DNA of 64,000 nt from Intrasporangium flavum (GTDB lineage: Bacteria > Actinomycetota > Actinomycetes > Actinomycetales > Dermatophilaceae), in assembly GCF_001956915.1 (NCBI RefSeq), contig NZ_MLJO01000021.1, positions 1 to 64,000 of the forward strand, written 5' to 3'. The notes beneath the pieces are model-generated. The model saw only the letters and a program-made list of their open reading frames with translations, was not told where the DNA came from and did not search any database. Below are positions 1 through 8,907 of this stretch, in pieces (the first letter of the stretch is position 1; every line of letters starts with the position of its first letter). A program made the translations under genes and the position numbers.

Positions 1-186
1 GCGGCCGAGGGTGCCCCGTCGGAGCCGATGCTCGGCGACCCCGTCGCGTCGGCGACGATCCCGTGCGACGGCGCCGAGACCGTGGTGGACCTCCCGCCCG
101 TCCCGCCGGGGACCTCGGAGATCGCGCCGAACCCGCGGACCACGGGGGTCGCGGCCGCCTGGGTGCTGCTGACGGTCGCCTCGTGA
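1..186 (+). CDS. 3' end of an unidentified protein, cut by the window edge
   Basis: An open frame enters at base 1 and ends at the TGA at 184-186, giving 61 residues. The visible part is Pro/Ala/Val-rich with one Cys (IPCDGAE) and ends in a short hydrophobic stretch (AAAWVLLTVAS). Codon third positions are strongly G/C, as in the neighbouring real genes, which supports coding. There is too little to assign a family. It ends 92 nt before the next gene on the same strand. Confidence 0.5.
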   Translation, partial: AAEGAPSEPMLGDPVASATIPCDGAETVVDLPPVPPGTSEIAPNPRTTGVAAAWVLLTVAS

Positions 187-278
187 CGCCGAGGGCCGGA
201 TCGTCTCGCCGCGCGCCGTCGCCTTACCGCTGGTAACTTCCCGACCACACGGCACCCTCACCCCTCGGGGAGGCTTCG

Positions 279-2339
279 ATGGCGAAGCGCTGGAACCGGT
301 CCATCCGTCGGCCCTTGGTCGCGCTCGCGGCCGCGGCCGCCGTCGTCGCGGCAGCGGGCCTCGCGCCCGCCGCCGCCTCCGGCGCCTGGTACGAGCCGGT
401 CGACCCACAGAGCCCCGACTCCCAGGTCGACGTCACCGGCCCACCCCTGAGCGGCACTCAGCCCGACGGCACCGTGCGCGGCTACGTGGACGCCCACACC
501 CACCTCATGTCCGACGTCGGCTTCGGCGGCGACATCGTGTGCGGGGCGACCTTCAGCACGGCCGGGATCGGCGAGGCGCTGGAGGACTGCGACAACCACT
601 ACCCGAACGGCCAGGCCGCCCTCATCGAGAACCTCACGAACAAGGAGGGCGGCAACCCGCTCGCCACGCACGACCCCGTCGGCTGGCCCACCTTCCACGA
701 CTGGCCGAAGTGGAGCAGCCTGACCCACCAGCAGATGTACTACCGGTGGGTCGAGCGGGCCTGGCGCGGCGGCGAGCGGATCATGGTCGCCGACGCCGTC
801 AACAACAACGTGCTGTGCAGCCTGCCCACCCAGGTCAACCGCTACTCCTGCGACGACATGGACACGGTGCGGCGGCAGATCGCCGAGACCAAGAAGCTCG
901 AGGCCTTCGTCGACGCCCGGTACGGCGGCACCGGCAAGGGCTGGTTCCGCATCGCCTACTCGGCCGAGGAGGCCCGCCGGTACGTCGCGCAGGGCAAGCT
1001 CGCCGTGATCCTCGGGGTCGAGGTGAGCAACCCGTTCGGATGCAAGCTCACCCTCGGCGTCCCGGGGTGCACCAGGGCGCAGATCGACGCCGGCCTCACC
1101 GAGCTGCACGACCTCGGTGTCCGCTCGATGTTCCTGTGCCACAAGTTCGACAACGCCCTGTGCGGCGTCCGCTTCGACGAGGGCACCCAAGGCGTCATCG
1201 TCAACCTCGGCAACTTCCTCAACACCGGGCAGTGGTGGCAGACCGAGCCGTGCCGCACCGAGCTGCACGACCACACGATCGCCACCGCCGTCATCCCGAA
1301 GGACCTCGCGCCGTTCCTGCCCGGCGGGCTCGTGGCGCCCGTCTACCCGCCCGGACCGCACTGCAACCCGCGCGGCCTCTCGTCCCTCGGCGAGTACGCC
1401 CTCGACGGGATGATGAAGCGCGGCATGGTCGTCGAGGTCGACCACATGAGCGTCAAGGCCGCGGCCCGCACCCTCGACCTGCTCGAGGCGGCGCACTACC
1501 CCGGCGTCGTGTCGTCGCACTCGTGGATGGACACCCACCTGACCGAGCGCATCTACCGGCTCGGCGGGTTCGTCGCCCAGTACGGCCACGACGCCGGCGA
1601 GTTCGTCGACACGATGAAGGCCGACGAGGCGCTCCGCGCGAAGTACGGCGTCGGCTACGGCTACGGCATGGACATGAACGGCTTCGGCGGCACGCCGGCA
1701 CCGCGTGCGGGCTCGACGGTGACCTACCCCTTCACGACGCTCGGCGGCGCCACCGCCGACCGGCAGGTGACCGGTGAGCGCACCTGGGACTACAACCGCG
1801 ACGGCGTGCCGATGTACGGCCTCATCCCCGACTGGGTCGAGGACCTGCGTCTCATCGGCGGCCAGCAGGTCGTCGACGAGCTGGCCCGCGGCGCCGAGTC
1901 GTACCTGCGCACGGCGGCCGGAGCCCAGTCGTGGACGCCGCCGGCCGACCTCGCCGCCGGGCGCCCCGCGACGGCGAGCAGCTACCAGTGGGACCTGCTC
2001 ACCGACTACCGCGCACCGCGGGCCGTCGACGGGCGCGGCGACACCCGGTGGGCCAGCCGCTGGAGCGATGACCAGTGGTGGCAGGTCGACCTCGGCTCGG
2101 CGCGTCAGGTGGGACGCGTCGTCCTCGACTGGGAGTCGGCGTACGCCCGCGCCTACCGCGTCGACGTGTCGACCGACGGCACGACGTGGCGCACCGTCGC
2201 GAGCCGCTCCGGCGCCGACGGCGGCCTCGACGTGCTCGCGTTCACGCCGACGACGGCGCGGTACGTCCGCGTCGTCGGCATCCAGCGGGCGACCTCCTAC
2301 GGGTACTCGCTGTGGCAGGTCGGAGTCCAGGCGACCTGA
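279..2339 (+). CDS. Secreted M19-like metal-dependent hydrolase with C-terminal F5/8 type C domain
   Basis: Exported protein of 686 residues. Residues 1-34 form a signal peptide: basic MAKRWNRSIRRP, an Ala/Val-rich core, then an ASGA cleavage region. DAHTHL at about 71-76 opens an amidohydrolase/membrane-dipeptidase-like domain; EVDHMS (about 388) and SSHSW (about 412) offer further metal-binding His. From about residue 560 to the end is a discoidin-like F5/8C (CBM32-type) domain with AVDG-DTRWAS, WWQVDLG and YVRVVGI motifs, usually used to bind cell-surface sugars. The substrate is unknown. M19 assignment is from motif pattern only; another amidohydrolase subfamily is possible. The stop is 17 nt from that of the convergent DUF402 gene. 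Confidence 0.8.
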   Translation: MAKRWNRSIRRPLVALAAAAAVVAAAGLAPAAASGAWYEPVDPQSPDSQVDVTGPPLSGTQPDGTVRGYVDAHTHLMSDVGFGGDIVCGATFSTAGIGEALEDCDNHYPNGQAALIENLTNKEGGNPLATHDPVGWPTFHDWPKWSSLTHQQMYYRWVERAWRGGERIMVADAVNNNVLCSLPTQVNRYSCDDMDTVRRQIAETKKLEAFVDARYGGTGKGWFRIAYSAEEARRYVAQGKLAVILGVEVSNPFGCKLTLGVPGCTRAQIDAGLTELHDLGVRSMFLCHKFDNALCGVRFDEGTQGVIVNLGNFLNTGQWWQTEPCRTELHDHTIATAVIPKDLAPFLPGGLVAPVYPPGPHCNPRGLSSLGEYALDGMMKRGMVVEVDHMSVKAAARTLDLLEAAHYPGVVSSHSWMDTHLTERIYRLGGFVAQYGHDAGEFVDTMKADEALRAKYGVGYGYGMDMNGFGGTPAPRAGSTVTYPFTTLGGATADRQVTGERTWDYNRDGVPMYGLIPDWVEDLRLIGGQQVVDELARGAESYLRTAAGAQSWTPPADLAAGRPATASSYQWDLLTDYRAPRAVDGRGDTRWASRWSDDQWWQVDLGSARQVGRVVLDWESAYARAYRVDVSTDGTTWRTVASRSGADGGLDVLAFTPTTARYVRVVGIQRATSYGYSLWQVGVQAT

Positions 2340-2356
2340 GCCGACGCCCGCCGCCC

Positions 2357-3160
2357 TCAGACGTCCAGCAGGTCGACGTCCCAGCGCTCGTCGGTGCTCA
2401 GGTCGGGCGTTGTCCACGTCGCGTCCGGACGCCATCGCGTCCACGCGTCGTCGAACGGCCAGTCGCCCGCGAGGAACGACGCGCGGCCGTGCTCGGCATT
2501 GAGCCGGATCGCGGCAGCCTGCTCGGCGGTGAGGCGGCCGGCCCGCTCGGCCTCCACGAGCTCGTCGGCGTCCTTGACGTGGACGGTGCCGTCGGCCTCG
2601 ATCCACAGGTCGAGCACGTGGTCGCCGGTGAACGTGTCGTGCCCCGCGCGACGGTGCACCGTCTCGAGGTTGACGTACCAGCCGGCGAACTCCCAGGCGT
2701 CGTGGGCGGCCGGGTTGGCGGGTTCGTGTCCCTCCGGGACGTCCCAGAACAGCCACACCGACCACGGGCTGCCGGCCGGTGCCACGCGCAGGATGCCGGC
2801 GCCCCGCCACCGGGAGCGCGCCTGCACCCGGTGGGGCTCGCGCACGTACCTGTCGCCGAGCGGCACGTCCCGCAGGTCCGATCCGTCGGCGTACCGCTTC
2901 GTCAGCTGCGGGGTGCCGGGCGCGAGCCAGGCCACGAGGCCGCGCTCGTCGTCGCGCACGACGCGCATCGGCGACACCGTCTCGGGCCGGCCCGGCGCCC
3001 AGGCGTAGTCGCGGTAGCGCCACATGACGACCTCGCCGGGGGCCAGGAAGGGCGGCGTCCCGAGCAGACGTGCGTCGTCGGGGACGCTCACGGCGTACGG
3101 CGCCGGGACGGGCGCCTCGGTGGGCGGTGGGGCGTCGGGCATCGGCAGGACCTCGGGCAC
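2357..3160 (-). CDS. DUF402 (FomD/YgaC-like) domain protein
   Basis: Soluble protein of 267 residues. The C-terminal half has the DUF402 pattern: WYVNLE, then DHVLDLWIEADG and DADEL, acidic residues that in characterised relatives (FomD, bacterial nucleoside diphosphatases) bind metal and a nucleotide phosphate chain. The N-terminal half (GEVVMWRYRDYAWAPGRPETVSPMRVVRDD) fits the strand-rich start of the same family. A nucleotide hydrolase role is inferred. Two starts are possible: GTG at 3160 (listed) and ATG at 3142, which has GAGG upstream. Convergent with the secreted hydrolase gene; LURP-one is next upstream on the same strand. Confidence 0.8.
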   Translation of the reverse strand: MPEVLPMPDAPPPTEAPVPAPYAVSVPDDARLLGTPPFLAPGEVVMWRYRDYAWAPGRPETVSPMRVVRDDERGLVAWLAPGTPQLTKRYADGSDLRDVPLGDRYVREPHRVQARSRWRGAGILRVAPAGSPWSVWLFWDVPEGHEPANPAAHDAWEFAGWYVNLETVHRRAGHDTFTGDHVLDLWIEADGTVHVKDADELVEAERAGRLTAEQAAAIRLNAEHGRASFLAGDWPFDDAWTRWRPDATWTTPDLSTDERWDVDLLDV

Positions 3161-3219
3161 CCGGCCACCCTACGGAAGGACCGACCGGCCGCCGGGACCC
3201 ACGCCCCCGCGACGCGCCC

Positions 3220-3774
3220 TCAGCCGACGTCGTGCGTCATGCTGTCGATGACCGCCGTCACGGCCAGGATCAGCACGACGTTCCTGCCGTCCACCACCTC
3301 GACGCCGTAGGTGTCCGCGACCCGGAACCACTTCTTCGACACCTCGGCGACCTCGTCGCCGCCCTGGCTGATGCGGTACTCGTGGTCGACGATGTTGCCC
3401 TGGACGTCCATGTCCTCGCCGTCCGCGACGTCGACGCTGAACCGCTCGCGCAGCGGGCTGATCATGGCCTTCTTGACCGTCGCGACGGTCCGCCCGGACG
3501 GGTCCTCGATGGTCATGGTGTCGCGCACCCGCAGCTTGCGCTCCTGCAGCTTGAGCAGCTCGTTGCCCGCCGCGTCCTCGAAGATGAGGGTGTCGCGGAT
3601 CCGCATGGCCTTGCCGTTGACCTTGAACGCGCGTCTGCCCTGCTCGTCCTCGATCCAGGAGTCGTCGCCGATCGCGACGAGCTTCTGGCGCATCCGGTAG
3701 GTGGTCCTGCCGACTCCTCGCCGCTCGTCGCGACGTTCCTCGCGGCGCTCTCGCCGCCGGTCTCCCAGTGCCAT
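3220..3774 (-). CDS. LURP-one-related (LOR/DUF567) protein
   Basis: Protein of 184 residues. After a very basic N-terminus (DRRRERREERRDERRG) come repeated beta-hairpin units: TYRMRQKL, WIEDEQGRRAFKVNGKAMRIRDT, LIFEDAAGNELLKLQERKLRVRDTMTIEDPSG. This is the twelve-stranded Tubby-like barrel pattern of the LURP-one-related family. Its function in bacteria is not established; membrane-lipid binding has been proposed for the fold. The frame stays open further upstream, but ATG at 3774 was chosen because GAGGAGGC sits 6-8 nt ahead of it. Confidence 0.85.
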   Translation of the reverse strand: MALGDRRRERREERRDERRGVGRTTYRMRQKLVAIGDDSWIEDEQGRRAFKVNGKAMRIRDTLIFEDAAGNELLKLQERKLRVRDTMTIEDPSGRTVATVKKAMISPLRERFSVDVADGEDMDVQGNIVDHEYRISQGGDEVAEVSKKWFRVADTYGVEVVDGRNVVLILAVTAVIDSMTHDVG

Positions 3775-3836
3775 GGCTGCCTCCTCGGCGCCGACTCTTC
3801 CTCGGACGCCCCTCAGGACACCGGGCGGCGGGCCGG

Positions 3837-3875
3837 GTGTCACCCCTCGATCCGAGTGAGGTGCAGCCGTGACAC
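3837..3875 (-). terminator. Possible hairpin between the nitroreductase and LURP-one genes
   Basis: GTGTCAC (3837-3843) and GTGACAC (3869-3875) are perfect 7-nt inverted arms. The span also holds CACCCCTC pairing imperfectly with GAGTGAGGTG. It lies just after the minus-strand nitroreductase stop. There is no U-tract, as is usual in high-GC actinomycetes, so this is a tentative call. Confidence 0.35.
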
Positions 3876-3890
3876 CGTGACGTGCCGCAC

Positions 3891-4325
3891 TCAGGAGGTG
3901 GGCGTCAGCCTCACGACGGGGATGACGCGGCCGGCCTTCTCCTCGTAGGCGGCGAAGAACGGCGCCCTGGCCACGACCACGTCCTCCCAGGCGGCGTCGC
4001 GGTCGGCGCCGTGCAGCACGTCGACCGTCACGTCGTGGTGCACCCGGCCGATCTGGACCGACGCGTGGGTGGCGGCGCGCAGGTTGCGGACCCACTGCGG
4101 CTCCTCCGGCCGCCCACCCGCCGAGGCGGCCACGTAGTAGGAGCCCTCGCGTTCGAAGTAGCCGACCGGCGTCGTGTGCTGCGCCCCCGTCCGGCGACCG
4201 GCGACGGTCAGCAGCAGCACCGGCACGCCACGGACGCGCCCCCCGACCCTGCCGCCGGTGCGGCGGTAGAACCAGACCGACGCGGTGTTGCCCGCCTTCC
4301 ACAGACGCTGGCCGATCGATGCCAT
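3891..4325 (-). CDS. Deazaflavin-dependent (Ddn-type) nitroreductase family protein
   Basis: Small split-barrel protein of 144 residues. Family features are the basic N-terminal helix, then VPVLLLTVAGRRTGAQHTTPVGYFE, VAASAGGRPEEPQWVRNLRAA and the hydrophobic strand before RVIPVVRLTP. Members bind the deazaflavin F420 and reduce quinones or xenobiotics; some bind FMN instead. Length is normal for the family. ATG at 4325 follows GAGGGACCC, a good ribosome site. It is 113 nt downstream of paaK on the same strand, so may or may not share its transcript. Confidence 0.88.
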   Translation of the reverse strand: MASIGQRLWKAGNTASVWFYRRTGGRVGGRVRGVPVLLLTVAGRRTGAQHTTPVGYFEREGSYYVAASAGGRPEEPQWVRNLRAATHASVQIGRVHHDVTVDVLHGADRDAAWEDVVVARAPFFAAYEEKAGRVIPVVRLTPTS

Positions 4326-4438
4326 GGGTCCCTCGCTCGCTCGACGGTGGGCGTCCGGGCCGACCCGGACCCCTCTCGACCCGAGTCAAGCACCCCGACC
4401 TCGGAAGCACCTTCGAAAGGAGGACGACGTGCCGGGGC

Positions 4439-5773
4439 TCAGCCCTTCGGGCGCTCGTCGACGATGCGGCGGGCCTTGCCGACCGACCGCTCGATCGAAC
4501 CGGGCGCGCGCACCTGCACCCGGCACGTCACCCCGACGTGCGTCTTGACCGCGTGCTCGAGGCGGCGCGCGACCTCGCCGGACGCGTCGTCGGACAGTCG
4601 CTCGAGCGGCTCGACGAGGACCGTCAGCTCGACCATCCGGCCCGGCTGGGTCAGGACGCACTGGAAGTACGGCGAGAGCCCGGGCTCGGCGAGCACGTGC
4701 TCCTCGATCTGCGTCGGGAAGACGTTGACGCCGCGGATGATCATCATGTCGTCGGTGCGCCCGGTGACCTTCTGCATGCGTCGCATCGAGGGCACGGCCG
4801 TGCCGGGCAGCAGGCGCGTCAGGTCGCGGGTGCGGTAGCGCAGCACCGGCATCGCCTCCTTGGTCAGCGACGTGAAGACGAGCTCGCCGAGCTCGCCGTC
4901 GGGCAGCACCTCCTCGGTGACCGGGTCGATGACCTCGGGGTAGAAGTGGTCCTCCCAGACGTGCAGCCCGTCCTTGGTCGTCGCGGCCTCCTGCGCGACG
5001 CCCGGGCCCATGACCTCCGACAGGCCGTAGATGTCGACGGCGTCCATGCCGGTGCGGCGCTCGATCTCCTGGCGCATCGACTCGGTCCACGGCTCGGCAC
5101 CGAAGATGCCGACCTCCAGGCTCGTCGCGGCGGGGTCGAGGCCGGCGCGCTCCATCTCGTCGAGCAGGGACAGGAAGTAGGAGGGGGTGACCATGATGAC
5201 GCGCGGGCCGAAGTCCTGGATCAGCTGGACCTGCCGCTCGGTCATGCCGCCGCTCACCGGCACGACGGTGGCCCCGAGGCGCTCGACGCCGTAGTGCGCG
5301 CCGAGGCCGCCGGTGAACAGGCCGTAGCCGTAGGCGACGTGCACGACGTCGCCCGGGTGGCCGCCGGCGAGCCGGATCGAGCGCGCCACGAGGTCGGCCC
5401 ACGTGTCGATGTCGCGACGCGTGTAGCCGACGACGGTGGGGCGGCCCGTCGTGCCCGAGCTGGCGTGGACGCGGACGACCTGCTCGCGCGGCACGGCGAA
5501 CATCCCGAACGGGTAGTTGGCGCGCAGGTCGGACTTGGCCGTGAAGGGCAGGTGCCGCAGGTCGTCGAGACCGCGGACGTCGTCGGGGTGGATCCCCTTG
5601 TCCTCGAACGCCTTCCGGTAGTGCGCGACGTTCTCGTACGCGTGCCGCACCGACGCCTGGAGCCGTTCGAGCTGGACGGCGCGCAGCTCGTCGACCGACA
5701 GGGTCGGGATCTCGTGGTCCGGCAGGGCAGGGCGGCGCTCGGCTGACTCCGTCGTCATGCCGCCCATTCTCAC
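4439..5773 (-). CDS. paaK: Phenylacetate-CoA ligase
   Basis: Adenylate-forming enzyme that activates phenylacetate to phenylacetyl-CoA, the entry step of the aerobic hybrid pathway. Up to 444 residues. Family landmarks: HASSGTTGRPTVVGYT (about 103, AMP/ATP loop), YGYGLFTGGLGAHYG, IFGAEPWTE, DIYGLSEVMGPG, RYRTRDLTRL, and C-terminal GRTDDMMIIRGVNVFPTQIE; the C-terminal Lys lies in SVGKARRI. Three in-frame starts are close together: GTG 5773 (listed), ATG 5767 and ATG 5758, with GGAGGGTGG just upstream. Other paa genes (paaI, paaH, paaN) lie 13-17 kb away, but the epoxidase genes are not in this window. Confidence 0.93.
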   Translation of the reverse strand: MRMGGMTTESAERRPALPDHEIPTLSVDELRAVQLERLQASVRHAYENVAHYRKAFEDKGIHPDDVRGLDDLRHLPFTAKSDLRANYPFGMFAVPREQVVRVHASSGTTGRPTVVGYTRRDIDTWADLVARSIRLAGGHPGDVVHVAYGYGLFTGGLGAHYGVERLGATVVPVSGGMTERQVQLIQDFGPRVIMVTPSYFLSLLDEMERAGLDPAATSLEVGIFGAEPWTESMRQEIERRTGMDAVDIYGLSEVMGPGVAQEAATTKDGLHVWEDHFYPEVIDPVTEEVLPDGELGELVFTSLTKEAMPVLRYRTRDLTRLLPGTAVPSMRRMQKVTGRTDDMMIIRGVNVFPTQIEEHVLAEPGLSPYFQCVLTQPGRMVELTVLVEPLERLSDDASGEVARRLEHAVKTHVGVTCRVQVRAPGSIERSVGKARRIVDERPKG

Positions 5774-5792
5774 CCACCCTCCGAAACCACGA

Positions 5793-5858
5793 ACACACCG
5801 AGTAGCTGCCAGCTCCGCATGGAATAACCGTGTCGGGTTGGCAACTGCTCGGTGTGTT
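5793..5858. repeat. 66-bp palindromic element, copy A
   Basis: Inverted-repeat element. The left arm starts ACACACCGAG and the right arm (5838-5858) ends CTCGGTGTGT; the 21-nt arms have three mismatches. The loop keeps TGGAATAACC. The same 66-bp element occurs at 42001-42066 with 58 of 66 positions identical by eye. It lies between paaK and the 3' end of the ABC transporter operon. It may be a dispersed REP/MITE-like repeat, a terminator, or both. Confidence 0.85.
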
Positions 5859-5875
5859 GCGGTGTCGAGCGGGGT

Positions 5876-5900
5876 GACGCGTCGGGTGGGGTGACGCGTC
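5876..5900. repeat. Paired GACGCGTC palindromes, 17 nt apart
   Basis: Two copies of GACGCGTC (5876-5883 and 5893-5900) in intergenic DNA just after the ABC ATPase stop codon (minus strand), followed by further partial GGCGTC repeats up to 5920. Part of the window-wide family of this palindrome. Confidence 0.85.
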
Positions 5901-5905
5901 AGGCG

Positions 5906-6805
5906 TCAGGCGTCGGGCGACGTGACGGACGGGGTGTCCGACGCGGCGGCGTCGCTCGCGGTGCTGGTGGGAGCGCCCATCCGGGCCTCCTCCATCTCCT
6001 GCTCCTCCTGGCGCATCCGGCGCAGGAAGGACTTCGTGCGCTCGTGCTGCGGGTTGTTGATGACGTCGGCCGGCTTGCCCTCCTCGACGACGATCCCGCC
6101 GTCCATGAAGACGACGTGGTCGGCGACGTCGCGGGCGAAGCCCATCTCGTGCGTCACGACGATCATCGTCATGCCGCCCTCGGCGAGCTCGCGCATGACG
6201 CGCAGCACCTCGCCGACGAGCTCGGGGTCGAGGGCCGAGGTGGGCTCGTCGAAGAGCATGAGCTTCGGCTCCATGGCCAGGGCCCGGGCGATGGCGACCC
6301 TCTGCTGCTGGCCGCCGGACAGCGCGCCCGGGTAGGCGTTGGGCTTGTCGCCGAGCCCGACCTGGGCGAGCAGCGCGAGCGCGCGCTCACGAGCCTGCTT
6401 GCGGCCGACGCCCTTGACCTGCGTCGGCGCCTCCATGATGTTCTCGATCGCCGTCTTGTGCGGGAACAGGTTGAAGCGCTGGAACACCATCCCGATCTCG
6501 CGGCGCTGGGCCGCGACCTGCTTGTCGGTCAGGTGGTGCAGGTGCCCGCCCTGCTCGCGGTAGCCGACGAGGTCGCCGTCGACCCAGATGCGGCCGCCGT
6601 CGATCGACTCGAGCTGGTTGATGCACCGCAGGAAGGTCGTCTTGCCCGACCCCGACGGCCCGAGCAGCACGACGACCTCGCCCCGGTGGACGTTGAGGTC
6701 GATGCCCTTGAGCACCTCGTTGCCGTGGAAGCTCTTCATGACGTTGAGGGCCCGGACGAGCGGCTGCTCCTCACCCGTGCGCGACCTGCTGGACACCTCG
6801 GTCAT
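5906..6805 (-). CDS. Polar amino-acid ABC transporter ATP-binding protein (GlnQ/GltL type)
   Basis: Cytoplasmic ATPase of a PAAT-family importer, 299 residues. Walker [10 protein letters not shown] (about 49), Q-loop [10 protein letters not shown], signature LSGGQQQR, Walker [14 protein letters not shown] and switch THEMGFA are all intact. The C-terminus beyond about residue 260 is a charged, Ala/Ser/Thr-rich tail ([11 protein letters not shown]...SPDA) not needed by the fold. ATG at 6805 overlaps the permease stop by one base (TGATG), so translation is probably coupled. Operon order on the minus strand: binding protein, permease, ATPase. Confidence 0.94.
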   Translation of the reverse strand: MTEVSSRSRTGEEQPLVRALNVMKSFHGNEVLKGIDLNVHRGEVVVLLGPSGSGKTTFLRCINQLESIDGGRIWVDGDLVGYREQGGHLHHLTDKQVAAQRREIGMVFQRFNLFPHKTAIENIMEAPTQVKGVGRKQARERALALLAQVGLGDKPNAYPGALSGGQQQRVAIARALAMEPKLMLFDEPTSALDPELVGEVLRVMRELAEGGMTMIVVTHEMGFARDVADHVVFMDGGIVVEEGKPADVINNPQHERTKSFLRRMRQEEQEMEEARMGAPTSTASDAAASDTPSVTSPDA

Positions 6806-7797
6806 CAGGCACCTCCCATGCCGGCGGGACGGGCGCCGCGCTGCTGCTGCGCCTTGCGGGCCTGGCCACGGGTCTGCCCGAAGCCGCGGCCGAAGTACCG
6901 CTCGAGGTAGTACTGGCCGACCATGAGGACGGAGCAGACGATGAGGTACCAGGCCGTCGCCGCCACGTAGGAGGCCATGATCTCGAGCGTGCGGGTGCCG
7001 ATGATCCGGGTCTGGTAGAAGAGCTCGGTGATGACCGGGATGGCCGTCAACAGCGAGGTGTCCTTGACCATCGCGATCGTCTCGTTGCCCGTGGGCGGCA
7101 CGATGACCCGCATCGCCTGGGGCAGCACGATCCGGCGCATCGTCTGGCCGTTGTTCATGCCGAGCGCCGCAGCCGCCTCACCCTGGCCCTTGTCGACCGA
7201 GATGATGCCGGCGCGGGCGATCTCGGCCATGTAGGCGGCCTCGGACAGGCCGAGGCCGACGATGCCCGCGAGCAGCGTGCTCGAGAAGGCGTTGAGGTCG
7301 AGGCTGAAGAACGTGAACGAGCTCGAGAGGCCGAGCAGCGATGCGAGCTGCTGGCCGAACGGCACACCGAGGTCGAGCGTGTTGTAGAGGTAGGGCACGC
7401 CGACGCCGATCATGCTGAGCAGCACGTAGCGGGGGATGGCCCGGAAGAACCACGTGTAGACGAACGACACGGCCCGCAGCACCGGGTTGCTCGACAGGCG
7501 CATCACCGCGAGCAGGATGCCGCCGAGCACGCCGATGACCATGGCCCCGACGGTGCCGACGATGGTGCCCTTGATGAGCCCCTCGAGCACCGGGTTCTGG
7601 TTCATGATCTTGAGGGCGAACGGGAAGTTCCACCGCTCGTTGGTCACGAAGGAGCTGATCATCATCGCCACGAGCACGGCGATGACGACGACGGCGACCC
7701 ACCGCCAGGGATGCCGGACCGGCCGGGCCTGGATCAGGCCCGGCCGTTCGGATGAGGGGTCGCGAGCGACGGTCGTGGTGTCGGTGCTGGCGCTCAT
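6805..7797 (-). CDS. Polar amino-acid ABC transporter permease (HisM/GlnP type)
   Basis: Membrane subunit of the importer, about 330 residues from ATG 7797. After a hydrophilic N-terminus and first membrane helix ([14 protein letters not shown]) there is the typical 4-5 helix core, and the EAA loop that docks the ATPase reads [29 protein letters not shown]. The frame remains open to 7851, but 7797 is preferred because the upstream gene stops at 7808, leaving a 10-nt gap. The C-terminal tail is basic ([19 protein letters not shown]). Confidence 0.93.
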   Translation of the reverse strand: MSASTDTTTVARDPSSERPGLIQARPVRHPWRWVAVVVIAVLVAMMISSFVTNERWNFPFALKIMNQNPVLEGLIKGTIVGTVGAMVIGVLGGILLAVMRLSSNPVLRAVSFVYTWFFRAIPRYVLLSMIGVGVPYLYNTLDLGVPFGQQLASLLGLSSSFTFFSLDLNAFSSTLLAGIVGLGLSEAAYMAEIARAGIISVDKGQGEAAAALGMNNGQTMRRIVLPQAMRVIVPPTGNETIAMVKDTSLLTAIPVITELFYQTRIIGTRTLEIMASYVAATAWYLIVCSVLMVGQYYLERYFGRGFGQTRGQARKAQQQRGARPAGMGGA

Positions 7798-7807
7798 CGG
7801 CCGCGGC

Positions 7808-8713
7808 TCACGGGTTGAGCGCGAAGTCGGTGATCCCGCCCGACTCGACACCCCACTGCTTCAGCGCCGCGTCGTAGCTGCCGTCGGTCTTGGCGGCCTT
7901 GAGCGCGTCGACGAGGGCCTGGGCGAAGTCGGTCTCGGCCTTGGGCACGACGTAGCCGTAGGGCGCCGAGTCGTAGACCTTGCCGATCTCGGCGAGCTTG
8001 TCGCCGGTCTGCTTGATGGCGTAGAGGCCGATCGGGGAGTCGGCGAGCATGGCGTCGACCTTGCCGGAGACGACGTCGGCGGTGACCTCGTCCTGGCCGT
8101 CGTGCGGCAGGATGTTGATCGCGGGCTTGCCGGCTCCCGTGCACGCCTTGCTGCGGGCCGTGATGTCGTCGAACTGCGTCGTGCCGTTCTGCACGCCGAT
8201 GTTCTTGCCGCAGGCGTCGTCGGGGTTGATGCCCTTCGGGTTGCCCTTCTGCCCGACCCACAGCGTGCCGGCCGTGTAGTAGCTGACCATGTTGACCTTG
8301 GCCTTGCGGTCGGGGTTGATCGAGAACGACGAGACACCGACGTCGTACTTGCCGCTGTCGACGCCGAGGATGATGGCGTCGAACTTCGAGGGCTGGTAGT
8401 CGACGGTCACGCCGAACTTCGCCGCGACGGCGTTGAAGAGGGCCGGGTCCCACCCGTCGACGGTCTTGCCGTCGGCCGCGAGCATCTCGTTGGGGGCGTA
8501 GGTGGGGTCGATGCCGACGACGATCTTGCCGGCCGACTTGATCTTGGCGGGCAGCTTCGCGACGAGGGCCGGGTCAGCCTTGCCGGTCGTCGGGGCCGCG
8601 GCCGGAGCGGACGACTGGCCGCCGCCCGGTGAGAGCGAGTCGGAGCCGCATGCGGAGAGCGTGAGACCGAGGGCGATTCCGCCGGTGACGGCGATGAGGG
8701 ACATGCGGCGCAT
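7808..8713 (-). CDS. Polar amino-acid ABC transporter substrate-binding lipoprotein
   Basis: Extracytoplasmic solute receptor, 301 residues from ATG 8713. MRRMSLIAVTGGIALGLTLSAC is a lipoprotein signal with lipobox LSAC, Cys22. The mature part has the SBP type-3 pattern: IVVGIDPTYAPNEML, GWDPALFNAVAAKFG, KFDAIILGVDSGKYDVGVSSFSI, then YVVPKAETDFAQAL near the end. The ligand is probably a polar amino acid; glutamate versus glutamine cannot be read here. GGAAGGAC lies about 10 nt ahead of 8713, favouring it over the longer open frame to 8821. First gene of the operon. Confidence 0.93.
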   Translation of the reverse strand: MRRMSLIAVTGGIALGLTLSACGSDSLSPGGGQSSAPAAAPTTGKADPALVAKLPAKIKSAGKIVVGIDPTYAPNEMLAADGKTVDGWDPALFNAVAAKFGVTVDYQPSKFDAIILGVDSGKYDVGVSSFSINPDRKAKVNMVSYYTAGTLWVGQKGNPKGINPDDACGKNIGVQNGTTQFDDITARSKACTGAGKPAINILPHDGQDEVTADVVSGKVDAMLADSPIGLYAIKQTGDKLAEIGKVYDSAPYGYVVPKAETDFAQALVDALKAAKTDGSYDAALKQWGVESGGITDFALNP

Positions 8714-8907
8714 GCTGGTGGGGTCCTTCCGGGCGATGCAGCGGTCGAGCCGGCGCGACGACGCACTGGCTGGGTCTGGCCGATACTGCCACCTATCGCT
8801 GGACGTCGACACCGGATACACCGAACCGTTAGGTGGCCAGCGTCACGCCCATCAGGGGTGGCACGGCACGAGTCGCCGCAGGTCGGGCGCGGGCGGGGCC
8901 CGGCGGG

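Noticed and set aside
258..3023. Very long minus-strand open frame (921 codons) across the secreted hydrolase gene
   Set aside because: It is Arg/Ala/Gly-rich with no domain, as expected for an antisense frame in high-GC DNA; the plus-strand gene has a signal peptide and motifs.
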